Counted from the first letter of the stretch, positions 34,189-44,800 are shown. The stretch: DNA of 64,000 nucleotides from Sphingomonas sanguinis (GCF_019297835.1 NZ_CP079203.1:124001-188000), one strand, 5' to 3'. The notes: generated by a model from the sequence alone, not told the origin. A program made the numbers and translations.

Positions 34189-35283
34189 CTAGTTGCTCAA
34201 CGTGAATGCAAGGAACTGGGAAACCTCGGCCTTGCTGAAATTGTCGTCTGCCTCAACGATGAGAGTTCGGCGACCATCCCGCAGTCTCGGGCCCCAGGCC
34301 ATACCCTCGAGATTGTCGATTTTAATGCCCTGATACCGCTCCGGCAGGTCGAGCAGCACCGTGCGGGTCATTGGGACAGCCGGGCAGGATGTCAGGGCCG
34401 AACACGACAGGATATCAGTCGTTCGATTGGTGATGCCGGACATAACGATCCTGGCCATCACACCCTTCTGCGCGTCAAAGGGAACGATGCGCTCGATCGA
34501 TAGGAAATGCCGGTCATCGATCGCCAACAACTCGGATACGCTATATCGTCCGCCGGGTACCTCATACATATATTGATGAAGCGGCTTGCCGCTCTTCGGG
34601 TCGAAGCTGGTCAGCCGGTGGCGCATGACCGTCTCTGATCCGCCATCGGTCGCGCCGTCCTGATAGGCGGGGGCCTCGTTGATCGCATAGACCGTCCCTC
34701 GCGGCCCGACCGCCAATCCTTCGATCACCCCGTTGGACACCGCGCCGAGTGTTCGGTTATCGACATAGAGATAGGTCGCCGGCAGCGAAAAACTGCGCAG
34801 GATGCGTCCAGCAGCATCGCTTTCATAGATGGCGGGCTGAACGCGCCGGGCGGGGTCCGCATTCCAGGTTCCTTCCGACGACCAATAGACATGGTCCCCA
34901 TGGGCATGACGGATAGCTTCTGGATCGACCACCGAGCGATCGGTGGGGAATGGCGTGCCGTGGGCGTCACGCAGCAATATCTGCGCATTCACCTTTACCT
35001 CCATTCGGTGGCGCCTGGAATCGAGCGCAATCGACAGCCGGTAGAAACGGGGCGGCCGCCCGTCGCCCTTGTCGTCCGAAATGGCAAGATAGCTACCTCC
35101 GGGCAGGCGATCGAGTCCGGACAGTCCGCCTACCGCGATACCCTGAAAGCGGGTGTCATGGGGGATCGCTGTGACGCCGATCAGTTCCAGCGTCGGAGCC
35201 TTGGCCTGTTCGGCCATGGACGATGCTGGCGCGAGCCCGACCGCCAGCATCGCCATCACACCCCGTATCGCCTTGCGCGTCAT
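34189..35283 (-). CDS. Exported phytase-like (esterase-like) protein
   Basis: A 364-residue protein with a signal peptide (MTRKAIRGVMAMLAVGLAPA, cleaved after SSMAEQA). GGLSGLDRLPGGSYLAISDD at the N terminus, DPEAIRHAHGDHVYWSSEG, IEGLAVGPRGTVYAINEAP and IDNLEGMAWGPRL are repeated blades of the phytase-like beta-propeller (PF13449 type). Such genes commonly accompany a TonB receptor in sphingomonads; here the receptor is 83 bases upstream on the same strand. The role is probably hydrolysis or binding of a phosphorylated or esterified ligand taken up by that receptor. Confidence 0.85.
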   Translation of the reverse strand: MTRKAIRGVMAMLAVGLAPASSMAEQAKAPTLELIGVTAIPHDTRFQGIAVGGLSGLDRLPGGSYLAISDDKGDGRPPRFYRLSIALDSRRHRMEVKVNAQILLRDAHGTPFPTDRSVVDPEAIRHAHGDHVYWSSEGTWNADPARRVQPAIYESDAAGRILRSFSLPATYLYVDNRTLGAVSNGVIEGLAVGPRGTVYAINEAPAYQDGATDGGSETVMRHRLTSFDPKSGKPLHQYMYEVPGGRYSVSELLAIDDRHFLSIERIVPFDAQKGVMARIVMSGITNRTTDILSCSALTSCPAVPMTRTVLLDLPERYQGIKIDNLEGMAWGPRLRDGRRTLIVEADDNFSKAEVSQFLAFTLSN

Positions 35284-35366
35284 GACCTGTTCCTCCGCCT
35301 CATGGCCAAAGCCCGGACGCGACGAGGCTTTCGCTCCGTTGCGTCCGGGGAGTTCCGAAGATTGTA

Positions 35367-37910
35367 TTAGAACTGGAAATGAACGCTGGCGATCAGCGTG
35401 CGCGGATTGCCGAAATTGAAGAAGCCACCATTGCTGGTGGTCGTACCCAAGTTGGAAAAATAGGCCTTGTTGAGCAGGTTCACGACATTGATCTGGACGT
35501 AGGTCTTCTTCAGGCCGACCCAGTCCATGCCGATCTGGGCGTCCAAATCGACCAGCGTGTAGCCCGCGACCTTCACGTCGTTGACATCGGTCACGAAACG
35601 GTCGCCGACATGCTTGGCCGACAGGCCGACGACACCGAACGGCAGATTGACCTGAGCCCGGCCGCCATATTGCCAGTTGGGCGTATCGACCAGCGACTTG
35701 CCCTTGGTCGCGATGGCCACCTGGCCCGTCGCTGCGTTCAGGACATTATCCTTCAACGTCGCGGTCATATAGGAGGTGAAGCCGTAGAGCGACAACCAGC
35801 GGGCCGGGCTGATCGACAGCGAGGCGTCGATACCCTTGCTGTCGACCGCGCCGACATTGCGGGCCATGCTGATCGTCCCGCCGCCTTCGACCGGGGTGGT
35901 CACGTTGACGATGCGGTTGTCGTAACGGATGTACCAGCCGCCCAGCTGAGCCTGAGCAATCCCCATGGTGTAGCGAAGACCCAGATCGTAAGAGTCGGTT
36001 CGCTCGGGCTTCGCGTCGTCGCCGAGCGGGCGAATCACCTTGTCGTCATAGGCATAGACTTCGGTGCTTGGCGCGGAGAAGCCCTTGGTATAGCTGGTGA
36101 ACAGGCTGAGCACGGGCGTCATCTGCCAGGTCAGGCCGACATTGGGCAGGAGCGCTCGATATTCCTTGACGCGCCCCATATAGGGCGGCGCGAAAGTCCG
36201 GGTCCGGCTGTCGGCCTGAACCTGCGCCTGGGTCTGCGACGTGCAATAGGCCTCGTTGCTGCTACCCGGAATGGTGTAGCAGTAATTGTTCATGTTGCGC
36301 CGGAACAGCGCCGCGCGCAGGCCGACCGTCAGCGACAGGGAGTCGTCGAACGGCTTGCCGCGATATTCGCCCGACAGCTGATGCAGGATCGAATAGGTCA
36401 GGCGATTGCGCTTGTTGGGCACATTCCCGGCGGCATCCAGCATCGCATGGGGATTGTCGACATCGCTGGCGCTGAACGGTAGCCAGGGCGTGCCGTCGGG
36501 GCGCAGATAGCTGGCCTCGCCGGTCTGCTTCGTCCGGGCGCGATCCCAAGTATAAGCCAGGCGGACGAGGTTGTTCGGATCGATGTCGTACCGCAGGCCC
36601 GCGATCGCGATCAGGCGGTGGGTCATGGTATTGGACGGGTAATAGGCACGGACATAGTCCAGCGTATCGCCATCGCCATTGAGATCGCGGCCGTTGGCGA
36701 CGCCCGCGCCGATGCGCCCGAACTGGTTGCCATTGGCACCCTTTGCGCCTGCATTGGCATCGCTTTCGGCAAATACCGTCGAGCCGCCGCCATTGGCGCG
36801 GGTATAGGTATAGCCGCCATCCATGGAGAAGGTGAGACGATCCGTCAGGGTGAACAGACTGTTGAACCGGATATTGCCAGTATCGACCGGGTTCAGGCCG
36901 ATCTGCCGCGTATTGGTGCAGCTCGACCGGTCATCCTGAACCGTGCCGTTCGCGGCCTGTAGCTGCGACGGAAGCGCGCAGATGGCGCTGTTGAGATAGT
37001 TGTTGGTCTGGTCGGCGAACAGCTTGTCGAACTGGGCACGGGTCAGGTCGACTCGAACCGGTCCGTTCGAGGACGCCGGATAGGGATTACCCAGCACGCT
37101 GTTGATATTGGCGAGCGAGGGCGTGCCATAGCCGTTATTGCGATGCTGATACCAAAAACCTGCCAGCGACAGGAAATCCTTGCCGCCCAGCGGCTGATAG
37201 ATCCGCGCATTATACTGGTTCTTGCGGACCTTGGCGTAGCGATAGAGGTCGTAGCTCTGGCTGCTGGCCGAAACCCAAGCGCGCGTTCCGCTGGACGTCA
37301 GATCGCCCGTGTTGATCAGGCCGAAGACGCGGTTCATGTTGCCGCTGCCATGCGAATAGACCGCTGTTGCGCTCAGCGTCTCGGTCGGCAGGATCGTGCG
37401 GTAATTGACCGTACCGCCCGCAGCACTGGCCGTCGGCGAGTCCACATCGGTGGACCCGAAATTGACATTGACCGACTGGACCAGTTCGGGATCGATCTGC
37501 TGGTTGGCATAGATGGCATAATTGCCCGCGTCGTTGAGCGGCAGGCCGTCAAAGGTGAAGGCGATACGGCTGGCGTCGAAGCCGCGCATGCGGATGCCGC
37601 CGCCATTGCCGCCATAAGGATCGCCCGCGACATAGTTGACGCCCGGTACGAGGTTGATCGCATTGAATATCGACTGTCCCGGTACGGTGTGCTCGATATA
37701 GTCCTGCGTGACGATCGCCCGCGCTTTGGGCGAGTTGGGCAGTTCCATGACCACGGGCTTGCGCACCCGCTCGGCAGTCACGATGACATCGTCCTTGGCC
37801 TGGTCTTCGGCGGCGATGGTGCCAGCCGTTTGGGCAAATGCCATTTGAGGGATCAGGGCGCACAGGCACACGCCACCGATACCGGCCAAGCCGGTCCAGT
37901 TCTTATTCAA
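35367..37910 (-). CDS. TonB-dependent outer-membrane receptor
   Basis: An 847-residue receptor. GGAGGA followed four bases later by TTG at 37910 gives MNKNWTGLAGIGGVCLCALI and a good signal peptide, so that start is preferred over an ATG at 37922. The plug domain has DDVIVTAERVRKPVVMELP, GQSIFNAINLVPGVNY, GGGIRMRGFDASRIAFTFDG and GGTVNYRT. The barrel ends ..RTLIASVHFQF with terminal Phe. Its upstream gap has the inverted repeat CATGT-N10-ACATG (37967-37986). It is probably cotranscribed with the phytase-like gene. Confidence 0.9.
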   Translation of the reverse strand: MNKNWTGLAGIGGVCLCALIPQMAFAQTAGTIAAEDQAKDDVIVTAERVRKPVVMELPNSPKARAIVTQDYIEHTVPGQSIFNAINLVPGVNYVAGDPYGGNGGGIRMRGFDASRIAFTFDGLPLNDAGNYAIYANQQIDPELVQSVNVNFGSTDVDSPTASAAGGTVNYRTILPTETLSATAVYSHGSGNMNRVFGLINTGDLTSSGTRAWVSASSQSYDLYRYAKVRKNQYNARIYQPLGGKDFLSLAGFWYQHRNNGYGTPSLANINSVLGNPYPASSNGPVRVDLTRAQFDKLFADQTNNYLNSAICALPSQLQAANGTVQDDRSSCTNTRQIGLNPVDTGNIRFNSLFTLTDRLTFSMDGGYTYTRANGGGSTVFAESDANAGAKGANGNQFGRIGAGVANGRDLNGDGDTLDYVRAYYPSNTMTHRLIAIAGLRYDIDPNNLVRLAYTWDRARTKQTGEASYLRPDGTPWLPFSASDVDNPHAMLDAAGNVPNKRNRLTYSILHQLSGEYRGKPFDDSLSLTVGLRAALFRRNMNNYCYTIPGSSNEAYCTSQTQAQVQADSRTRTFAPPYMGRVKEYRALLPNVGLTWQMTPVLSLFTSYTKGFSAPSTEVYAYDDKVIRPLGDDAKPERTDSYDLGLRYTMGIAQAQLGGWYIRYDNRIVNVTTPVEGGGTISMARNVGAVDSKGIDASLSISPARWLSLYGFTSYMTATLKDNVLNAATGQVAIATKGKSLVDTPNWQYGGRAQVNLPFGVVGLSAKHVGDRFVTDVNDVKVAGYTLVDLDAQIGMDWVGLKKTYVQINVVNLLNKAYFSNLGTTTSNGGFFNFGNPRTLIASVHFQF

Positions 37911-37966
37911 GCATTCCTCCATGGGAGAGTTGGAAGAAGGCCCCCTTATGACCAGCACTTTTCATC

Positions 37967-37986
37967 CATGTGACAATGTTTACATG
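37967..37986. promoter_or_regulatory. Inverted repeat upstream of the TonB receptor
   Basis: CATGT (37967-37971) and ACATG (37982-37986) with a 10-base spacer lie 57 bases before the TTG start of the receptor. They could be a repressor site or a promoter element; no regulator gene is adjacent. Confidence 0.35.
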
Positions 37987-38385
37987 CGAATATGGCAGGA
38001 CCGATGTCGATGCTCATTCCCGGCGGTTCATCGGTGACCGACGCATGACATTGAAGATGGGCTAAAACCGGGGGAATGGTTAGTCGCGCAAGGCATGCAC
38101 GAGGACGGGCGGCACGCCGTCATCGCGTGGATCGGTGGAATCTCAATAGGGCGTGGCGCTGAGCCGTCAGACGTTGTTGAGTGGGTTGCCTTTCTGGTCT
38201 CGAATCATGCCGCCGCCATTCGATGGTACCAAGTTCGCCATCGACAGCGGTACAGCTCAAATAGTCTGAAAATGCGCGGTGCCGCGTCTGCGTTTTCAGT
38301 ATGCCCGCGCCATCTGACCCGTTGGGATTACGCCATGATGCTGAACCTTAAGTATCGCTTTGACGCTCCGGAATAATTCTCATAT
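37987..38385. other. Intergenic stretch before the PL26 gene
   Basis: About 400 bases. Apart from the SDR scar at 38131-38269 no gene is seen. The last 35 bases before the PL26 start are AT-rich and contain the TTGAAT..ATTCCA element listed separately. Confidence 0.5.
38131..38269 (+). pseudogene. C-terminal fragment of an SDR gene, frameshifted
   Basis: GAEPSDVVEWVAFLVSNHAA reads in one frame to about 38220. The next frame continues GTKFAIDSGTAQIV and a stop at 38267-38269. Together they are the last 40 residues of a short-chain dehydrogenase (usual pattern: P.D.A..V.FLASD..A.ITG..F.IDGG). The rest of the gene is absent. Confidence 0.6.
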
Positions 38386-38386
38386 T

Positions 38387-38405
38387 TTGAATAATCATTC
38401 CATAA
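38387..38405. promoter_or_regulatory. TTGAAT-N4-ATTCCATAA element upstream of the PL26 gene
   Basis: TTGAAT and ATTCCA are near-mirror arms separated by four bases, ending 15 bases before the start codon. The 9-mer ATTCCATAA recurs exactly at 60765-60773 in front of the rhamnose-catabolism genes, which suggests a shared regulator such as the IclR protein encoded at 57001. Confidence 0.4.
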
Positions 38406-38420
38406 TGCGGAGGTGTGGCG

Positions 38421-41168
38421 ATGATAGGTTGGAGCCGCAGGGCATTCCTGATGTCGAGTTCGGCCGCTTTAGTCATGCCTGTGCGGAACGCGGCCGCAGC
38501 ACCACTCGCGAAGGCGGTGCGCGAAACGACAGGACTGATCGGGAGCGCGACCTGGCTCGACAGCGCACCGCCGGAGCATCATGAAGGTGTAACCTGGGGG
38601 CAGCCCTGGCCGCGCGGTACGCATATGGCGCGTGACTATCGGCTGGCAGCGGGGGAGGCGCTCCAGAGTTGGCCCCTAGCATGGTGGCCGGACGGGTCGA
38701 TCAAATGGACCGGCCACGCGGTGCCAGCCGATGCGGCGCGGGCTGAAGGACTGCGTGTCGAAGCCGGGCGGGGGCGCGGATCGGCGAGCATGGTGCAGGT
38801 CAGCGAAACGCCCGATGCGCTGACCGTCATCGTCGGCGACACCATTTGGACGGTCGGGCGGCAGGGCTCGGCGATCATTCGTCAGGCGACGACGGGCGGG
38901 ACCGTCGTGATGCGCAACGTCGCGTTGACCGCTACGGCGCTCGACCGGTCGGAGGATGACGGCGAGGACCCGGCGCGGTTGCTCCGCTATGCAGGGCAGA
39001 TCGAGCGCGCGGTGGCCGAACAGAGCGGGCCGATCCGTGCCGTGATCCGCCTTGAGGGACGGCATCAGGGTGAAGGCGAGCAATGGCTGCCTTTTTCTCT
39101 ACGCCTTTATTTTCATGCCGGGGCGGCATCGGTGCGGATCGTCCACAGCCTGATCTTCGACGGCGATCCCGCACGCCGGTTCGTCCGGGGGCTGGGCCTG
39201 CAAGGCGATGTGCCGATGCGCGATGCATTGGTCGATCGGCATGTCCGCTTCGCCGGACAGGACGGGGGGCTATGGGCGGAGGCGGTCCGGCCGCTGACCG
39301 GGCTGCGGCGCGATCCGGGCAAGGCGTTTCGGCAGGCGCAGACCGAGGGGCGGGCCGTTCCGCCCGTCGCGACCATGGCGCCCGCCGTGCGCGACAAGCT
39401 TGATTATATTCCAGCCTGGGGCGATTTCCGCCTGCGCCAGCCTAATGCCGACGGCTTTGCGATCATCAAGCGGACCGGATCGGGGCATGGCTGGATCGAT
39501 GTGGATGGAGGCGCACGGGCGGCTGGCCTCGGCTATATCGGTGGAGCGGGGGGCGGAGTCGCCTTTGCCATGCACGATTTCTGGCAGCGCTGTCCGGTCG
39601 GGCTGGACGTGACGGGTGCGACGGGCGACACGGCGCGCTTCTGCCTGTGGTATCATGCGCCCGACGCCCCGGCGATGGACCTGCGCTTCTATCACGACAC
39701 GATGGGTATGGCCGACTATGCCCATCAGAATCTCGGCCTCGACATCACCTATGAGGATTATGAGCCGGGTTGGGGGGAGGCGACCGGGATCGCCCGGACG
39801 ACCGAGTTCCGGCTCTGGGCGCTGCCCGCCACGCCGTCGCGCGAACGGCTGGTCCAGATGGCGGCCCAGGTCGCCACACCCCCGCGCATAGTGCCCACCA
39901 ATGCCGCCATCCATGCCGCCGGAGTCTTCGGCATCTGGGACCGGGCGGGTCCCGTCGGGCCGGATCTGCGTGGTATGGTCGAGGCGCGGGCGGCGCGTGA
40001 GCTGGATTTCTACATCGGGCAGGTCGATCAGCGACGCTGGTACGGGTTCTGGAATTACGGCGACGTCATGCACAGCTATGACGACGACCGCCATGTCTGG
40101 CGCTACGACATTGGCGGCTTCGCCTGGGACAATAGCGAACTGTCGACCGATCTCTGGCTCTGGTACGCCTATCTGCGCACCGGCCGTGCGGACGTGTTCC
40201 GCATGGCGGAGGCGATGACCCGGCATACGAGCGAGGTCGACGTCTATCACCTGGGCCGTTTCAAGGGATTTGGCACGCGCCACGGCGTGCAGCATTGGGG
40301 GGACAGCTCGAAACAGCCGCGCATCTCCAATGCCGCGTTCAAGCGCATCTTCTATTACATATCCGCCGACGAGCGTTGCGGCGACCTGATGCACGCATTG
40401 GTCGATTGCGACCAGACGCTGCGCCATGTCGAGATCGGTCGCAAGGTCGAGGCGCGCGTGGGCGGTGCCGCGCCGCCCGGCGGAACGGGCGCGGTCGTCG
40501 CGGACAAGCCGTTGCCGCCGGGGCAGGTCTTCGTCCAGTTCGGCACGGTTTGGGGGCCGCTGGTCGCCGCATGGATGACCGAGTGGGAGCGCACCCGCGA
40601 CACACGCTGGCGCGACCGGATCGTGGCGGGGATGCAGTCGCTGGCCGCCTTGCCCAAACAATGGTTCGCGGGCGGGGCGCCCTTCGACCTCGCGTCCGGG
40701 CGCTTTATCGGCGGCGGAGACCATGTGAGCATGAGCCATCTGAACGGCGTGTTCGGGGTGTTCGAGACCATGGCTGAGCTACTCGAACTGGTCGATGTGC
40801 CCGCCTATCGCGAAGCCTGGCTCGACTATTGCGCCTTCTACAATGCGCCCGAGGCGGCGTTCCGCGCAAAGACGGGCGAGCCGGGCAAGGGGCGGGGGCT
40901 GACCCAGGCGCATTCGCGCTACACCGCCTATGCTGCCGTCCAGCGGCACGATCCGGTCCTCGCCCGTCGCGCCTGGGCCGAGTTCACCGGCGTGGGCGAC
41001 CGAGCTGGACGCGACCAGCGGCGGGGCGTAACGAAAATCCTGCCGCCTGCGGTGTTGAAGCCCGTCGATGAACTGGCCGATGTCTCGACAAACGATGCCG
41101 CGCAATGGGGGCTGGCGGCGACCGCCAATCTGGTGCTGCTGGCACCCTTGCTGGAGGGGAGCGTGTGA
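38421..41168 (+). CDS. PL26-type exo-rhamnogalacturonan lyase (PcRGLX/YetA-like), Tat-exported
   Basis: A 915-residue protein. The start is ATG 38421, seven bases after GGAGG; a GTG at 38415 is too close. The N terminus SRRAFLMSSSAALVMP is a twin-arginine signal. The body matches the PcRGLX/YetA-like family: VTWGQPWPRGTHMARDYRLA in the N-terminal beta-domain, and RRWYGFWNYGDVMHSYDDDR, WRYDIGGFAWDNSELSTDLW and HHTS..VDVYHLG-like segments of the (alpha/alpha)6 barrel. Family members remove unsaturated galacturonosyl-rhamnose units from rhamnogalacturonan-I ends. Its stop overlaps the next gene's GTG, so they are co-translated. Confidence 0.82.
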   Translation: MIGWSRRAFLMSSSAALVMPVRNAAAAPLAKAVRETTGLIGSATWLDSAPPEHHEGVTWGQPWPRGTHMARDYRLAAGEALQSWPLAWWPDGSIKWTGHAVPADAARAEGLRVEAGRGRGSASMVQVSETPDALTVIVGDTIWTVGRQGSAIIRQATTGGTVVMRNVALTATALDRSEDDGEDPARLLRYAGQIERAVAEQSGPIRAVIRLEGRHQGEGEQWLPFSLRLYFHAGAASVRIVHSLIFDGDPARRFVRGLGLQGDVPMRDALVDRHVRFAGQDGGLWAEAVRPLTGLRRDPGKAFRQAQTEGRAVPPVATMAPAVRDKLDYIPAWGDFRLRQPNADGFAIIKRTGSGHGWIDVDGGARAAGLGYIGGAGGGVAFAMHDFWQRCPVGLDVTGATGDTARFCLWYHAPDAPAMDLRFYHDTMGMADYAHQNLGLDITYEDYEPGWGEATGIARTTEFRLWALPATPSRERLVQMAAQVATPPRIVPTNAAIHAAGVFGIWDRAGPVGPDLRGMVEARAARELDFYIGQVDQRRWYGFWNYGDVMHSYDDDRHVWRYDIGGFAWDNSELSTDLWLWYAYLRTGRADVFRMAEAMTRHTSEVDVYHLGRFKGFGTRHGVQHWGDSSKQPRISNAAFKRIFYYISADERCGDLMHALVDCDQTLRHVEIGRKVEARVGGAAPPGGTGAVVADKPLPPGQVFVQFGTVWGPLVAAWMTEWERTRDTRWRDRIVAGMQSLAALPKQWFAGGAPFDLASGRFIGGGDHVSMSHLNGVFGVFETMAELLELVDVPAYREAWLDYCAFYNAPEAAFRAKTGEPGKGRGLTQAHSRYTAYAAVQRHDPVLARRAWAEFTGVGDRAGRDQRRGVTKILPPAVLKPVDELADVSTNDAAQWGLAATANLVLLAPLLEGSV

Positions 41169-41833
41169 TCCATCCCCTGTTCGCACTGGCCGCGGTGGCG
41201 GCACCCGTGGCTTTGCAGGCGGATGGATTCCGGGGCAACGACCTTTCCCGCTGGCGGATCGAGGCGGAGCCGGGGGCACGGATTTCCGCTCGAAACGGCA
41301 TCCTCGATATCGATGCCGTGGACGGTGTGACCCTATGGTACGCCCGCGCGCTGACCGGACCGGTGGCGATCGACTATGAGGTGATGGCGGTGCAGGCCGG
41401 TGGGCCACATGACGCGGTCAGTGACGTCAATGCCTTCTGGATGGCGCGTGACCCGGCGGTATCCGGCGGCTCGGTTCTGGCGCGCCCGCGCGATGGGCGT
41501 TTTGCCAGCTATGATGGGCTGGAAACCTATTATGTCGGGATCGGCGGCAACCGAAACACGACCACCCGTATGCGCCGCTATGTCGGACGGGCAGGGGACC
41601 GGCCTTTGCTGCCCGAACATGATCTTGGCGACAGGACGGCGATGCTGGTGCCCAATCGCTGGATGCATATCCGGCTGATCGCGAACGGAAACGATATCGC
41701 GGTCGAGCGCGATGGGCGGCGGTTGTTCACGATGCAGGACGCTGCACCCTACCGCCAGGGCTGGTTCGGCCTGCGCACGACGCGGAGCCATTTGCGGGTG
41801 CGACATATGCGGATCACCCCGCTGCCCCGATAA
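41165..41833 (+). CDS. DUF6250-type exported protein coupled to the PL26 gene
   Basis: A 222-residue protein starting at GTG 41165 inside the PL26 stop (GTGA). A short hydrophobic N terminus (HPLFALAAVAAPVALQADG) looks like a signal peptide. The rest is a jelly-roll-like beta domain: DLSRWRIEAEPGARISARNG, DVNAFWMARDPAVSGGS, ETYYVGIGGNRNTTTRMRRY, PNRWMHIRLIANGNDIAVER and GWFGLRTTRSHLRVRHMRI. This fits the DUF6250/YesU-like concanavalin-type family linked to rhamnogalacturonan loci. Activity is unknown; a lyase or carbohydrate-binding role is possible. Confidence 0.75.
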   Translation: MIHPLFALAAVAAPVALQADGFRGNDLSRWRIEAEPGARISARNGILDIDAVDGVTLWYARALTGPVAIDYEVMAVQAGGPHDAVSDVNAFWMARDPAVSGGSVLARPRDGRFASYDGLETYYVGIGGNRNTTTRMRRYVGRAGDRPLLPEHDLGDRTAMLVPNRWMHIRLIANGNDIAVERDGRRLFTMQDAAPYRQGWFGLRTTRSHLRVRHMRITPLPR

Positions 41834-41839
41834 CGAAGG

Positions 41840-41867
41840 ATGGCCGGATCGTCGTTGATCCGGCCAT
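41840..41867. terminator. Hairpin between convergent DUF6250 and TonB-receptor genes
   Basis: ATGGCCGGATC (41840-41850) and GATCCGGCCAT (41857-41867) form a perfect 11-bp stem with a 6-base loop. It sits in the 41-base gap between two convergent genes and can serve both. Confidence 0.75.
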
Positions 41868-41874
41868 TCCCATC

Positions 41875-44800
41875 TTAGAATTTCAGGCTGAGCCCAGCAA
41901 AGAAACGCTGGCCCGGGTAGAAGACTTCGGACGTTCCGATATTCTTGATATAGGTACGGCCAAATTCCTTGTTGATGTTCTGCATTTCCATGAACAGGCT
42001 GTAATGCCATTGCGGGAAGCGGAACGTCACCTTGGCGTCGAGATAGCCTTCGCCCTTGCGATAGATGGGCAAGTTGCCGTTGTTCGCATCGGCCACCGTC
42101 TGCAACCAGTCTGATCGGAAGTTATAGGCCAGGCGGGCATTCAACCATCCCTTGTCGTAGAAGATGCTGGCGTTCCACGTCCACTTCGACAAGCCGGGAT
42201 AATCGCTCAGCGGCTGACCGGTTGCGACATTGGTCAGATTGGTGCGCAGTGCACGGGCATAGGTCATGTTCGCGCTAGCACCCAATCCGTCGAACGGAGC
42301 GGGCAGGAAGGTGAAAGCGGTCTGCGCGCTCGCCTCGATCCCGTCGAGCAGTGCGCCAAAACCGTTTACCGGCTGTCGCACGGTATAGGTTACGCCGTCC
42401 TGGAACAGGTCGACGCCCGAGCGTACGATGTTTTCGATGACGAAGCTGTTCTCATACTTCTTGTAATAGCCCAGGCTGACCAGCGTGTCCTTGTTGGGAT
42501 ACCAGGCAAGGTTCACCTCCCACTGATCGGCGCGGTAAGGTTGCAGCGCCGGGTTGCCAGCGGAACAGACACTGTCCGCGGCGGCGATGGTCAGATCGTC
42601 GAGGCAGTTGATGTTGGGGACGAGATTGGTCGGCTTGGGCCGAGCCATGTTCTTGGCCCAGTTGCCCTGCAGAACGAGGTTGGGCGTGATCGCCAGCTGA
42701 AGGTTGAAGGTGGGCAGGATGTCGACATAATTATTGTCGAGCGACAGCTGCTGCGCACCGAGCACCACGGTTTCGGTCCGACCTGCCGCGTTCAGGCGTG
42801 TCTGGCGACGGATATTGGTCCCGGTTCCGACATCCTTGGTAAAGATATAGCGGACACCGGCATTGCCGGTCAGGCGCATGCCGAACACTTGCTGTTCGAA
42901 ATTGCCCTGGACGTAGCCCGCCGCGATCGTCTCATTGATCTTCACCTGCGGGATTTGCGGCAAGCCGTTGGCCTGGCGCACGAGTGACTGGTTGAAGCCC
43001 GACAGGTCATAGAATTGCCCAAGGGTCTTCGGATCGAAATTGGCAAAGGCCAGGCGGGTCGGGATGGAGGACGGAATGCCTTGAATGCCCGTGAACATCG
43101 GCGCGCCACCGGTCGTCGTACCCAGCGCGCTGATGAGGTTCGCATATTCGTTGCGCGTCAGGAAATAGGTGTTGCCGATCGAGCGCTGCGGCACTGTCGC
43201 CGCATCGACGATCTGGGTGTTGTACGACACGTTCGCGCTCGTCTGATAAACGGCGGGCGTCGAACCCGACGCGGGCGTCAGCAAGCGGGAGCCGCCGCCC
43301 TGATAGGTGTAATAGTCCGCCCAGCGGAACTGGCCGCCGAAATCGATGCTCCGCAGCGGCCCCAGATCGGTGTCGTAGGTCCCGTCCAGTTTCAGCTGGT
43401 TCTCGCTATTGCCCTGATCGCTCGGACGATACTGGACGGTCGGGCCTGCGGGCATGACGTTTCCGGTCCGCGTGTAGTCGGTATAGATGCTCGGATCGGC
43501 AGGGTTGACGTTGCTGGGATAGATAAAGACTGGCACGCCTAGGTCGTTGTTGCGATCGACCTGCATGCCGGCGATGCCGGTGCTGAGCGAAATCAGGTTG
43601 GTGTTGCCGATCGTGCGCGACTCACTGCGCGAGGCGAGCCCCTTCAAGCGCAGGCGATCGACGATCCATTCGAAACCGGTGATGTAGTAACGCGACTTCT
43701 GGTTGTACTGAAAGTCGCGGCGCTGAACTCCCAAAATGTTGGACGAGCCGTTATAATTCGGTACGGCCGCGGTGCCGATGTTCACCGAGTTGAGTGCCGT
43801 CGTATAGCTGGTGACGACATGATTGGCATCGACGGTCGATGTGCCGTTCTGAATGACCGCCGTGTTCGGCGCCGCCAATTGGTAACGCTGGATGCGGCCC
43901 ATATCGAGCGAATAGTTTACATCCTGGAGTCGTTGGTCGCGGTTGTTCCATTGCACTTCGGCATAAGCGCGAAAGTTGTGCGCGAATTCATACTGCGCCG
44001 TGATGTCGCCGGACAGGCGCTTGTCGCGACGCACGAGGTTGCGATAGCGCGGTACGGTCGGAGCCCAATCGTAGAACTGGCTTTCGCAGGCGGTACGACG
44101 CGTCGCCGCGCTCTGGTTGGCCGTCGCGCCGACGCCAGCGCAGCTGGCAAAGCTGTTGAACGCGGAATAGTTCGGATCGGCGACCGTCTTTTCGTTCGAA
44201 CGGTCGAAGTCGGCGATGCGGCTCCAGTTCGTGTTGCTGGCATAATCCTGTCGCGTGGTCACGTCGCTGTAGGTGATATTGGCCAGGACGCCGAGACCGT
44301 CGATGAGGAAATGGGGCGTACCCACCAGCAGCGTCGCACGGGGGCGCCAATCCTTGGTCGTTTCCAGATGCTGGCCGGACAGATTGACCGTCGCCACCCC
44401 CTTTTTCAGCTCCAACGGCTTGCGCGTCTCGATCAGGACGGTGCCGCCCAAGCCGCCTTCGGTCAGCTTGGCCTGATAGCCCTTGTAGACGTCGATCGAC
44501 TTGACGAGTTCGGAGGCGAATTCGCGGAAGTCGCCCGCGCGGGCTCCCAGCGCCGAGGACTGGCCGACGCCGTTGATTTCGACACGGTTGAGATCGGGCT
44601 CGACACCACGGATCGAAATCTGATTGCCTTCGCCGAATTCGCGGCTGAGCTGCACGCCGGTGACGCGGGCCAGGCTGTCGCCGATATTCTTGTCGGGGAA
44701 GCTGGCGATATCGTCGGCGACGATCGAGTCGACCACGGTCCCCGCATTGCGCTTGCGTGCGATGGCGGATTGCAGCGAGGCGCGCGTACCGACGACGATG

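Noticed and set aside
38095..38376. 93-codon open frame before the PL26 gene
   Set aside because: Only its middle resembles protein, and that part is the C terminus of an SDR that continues in another frame; annotated as a pseudogene fragment instead.
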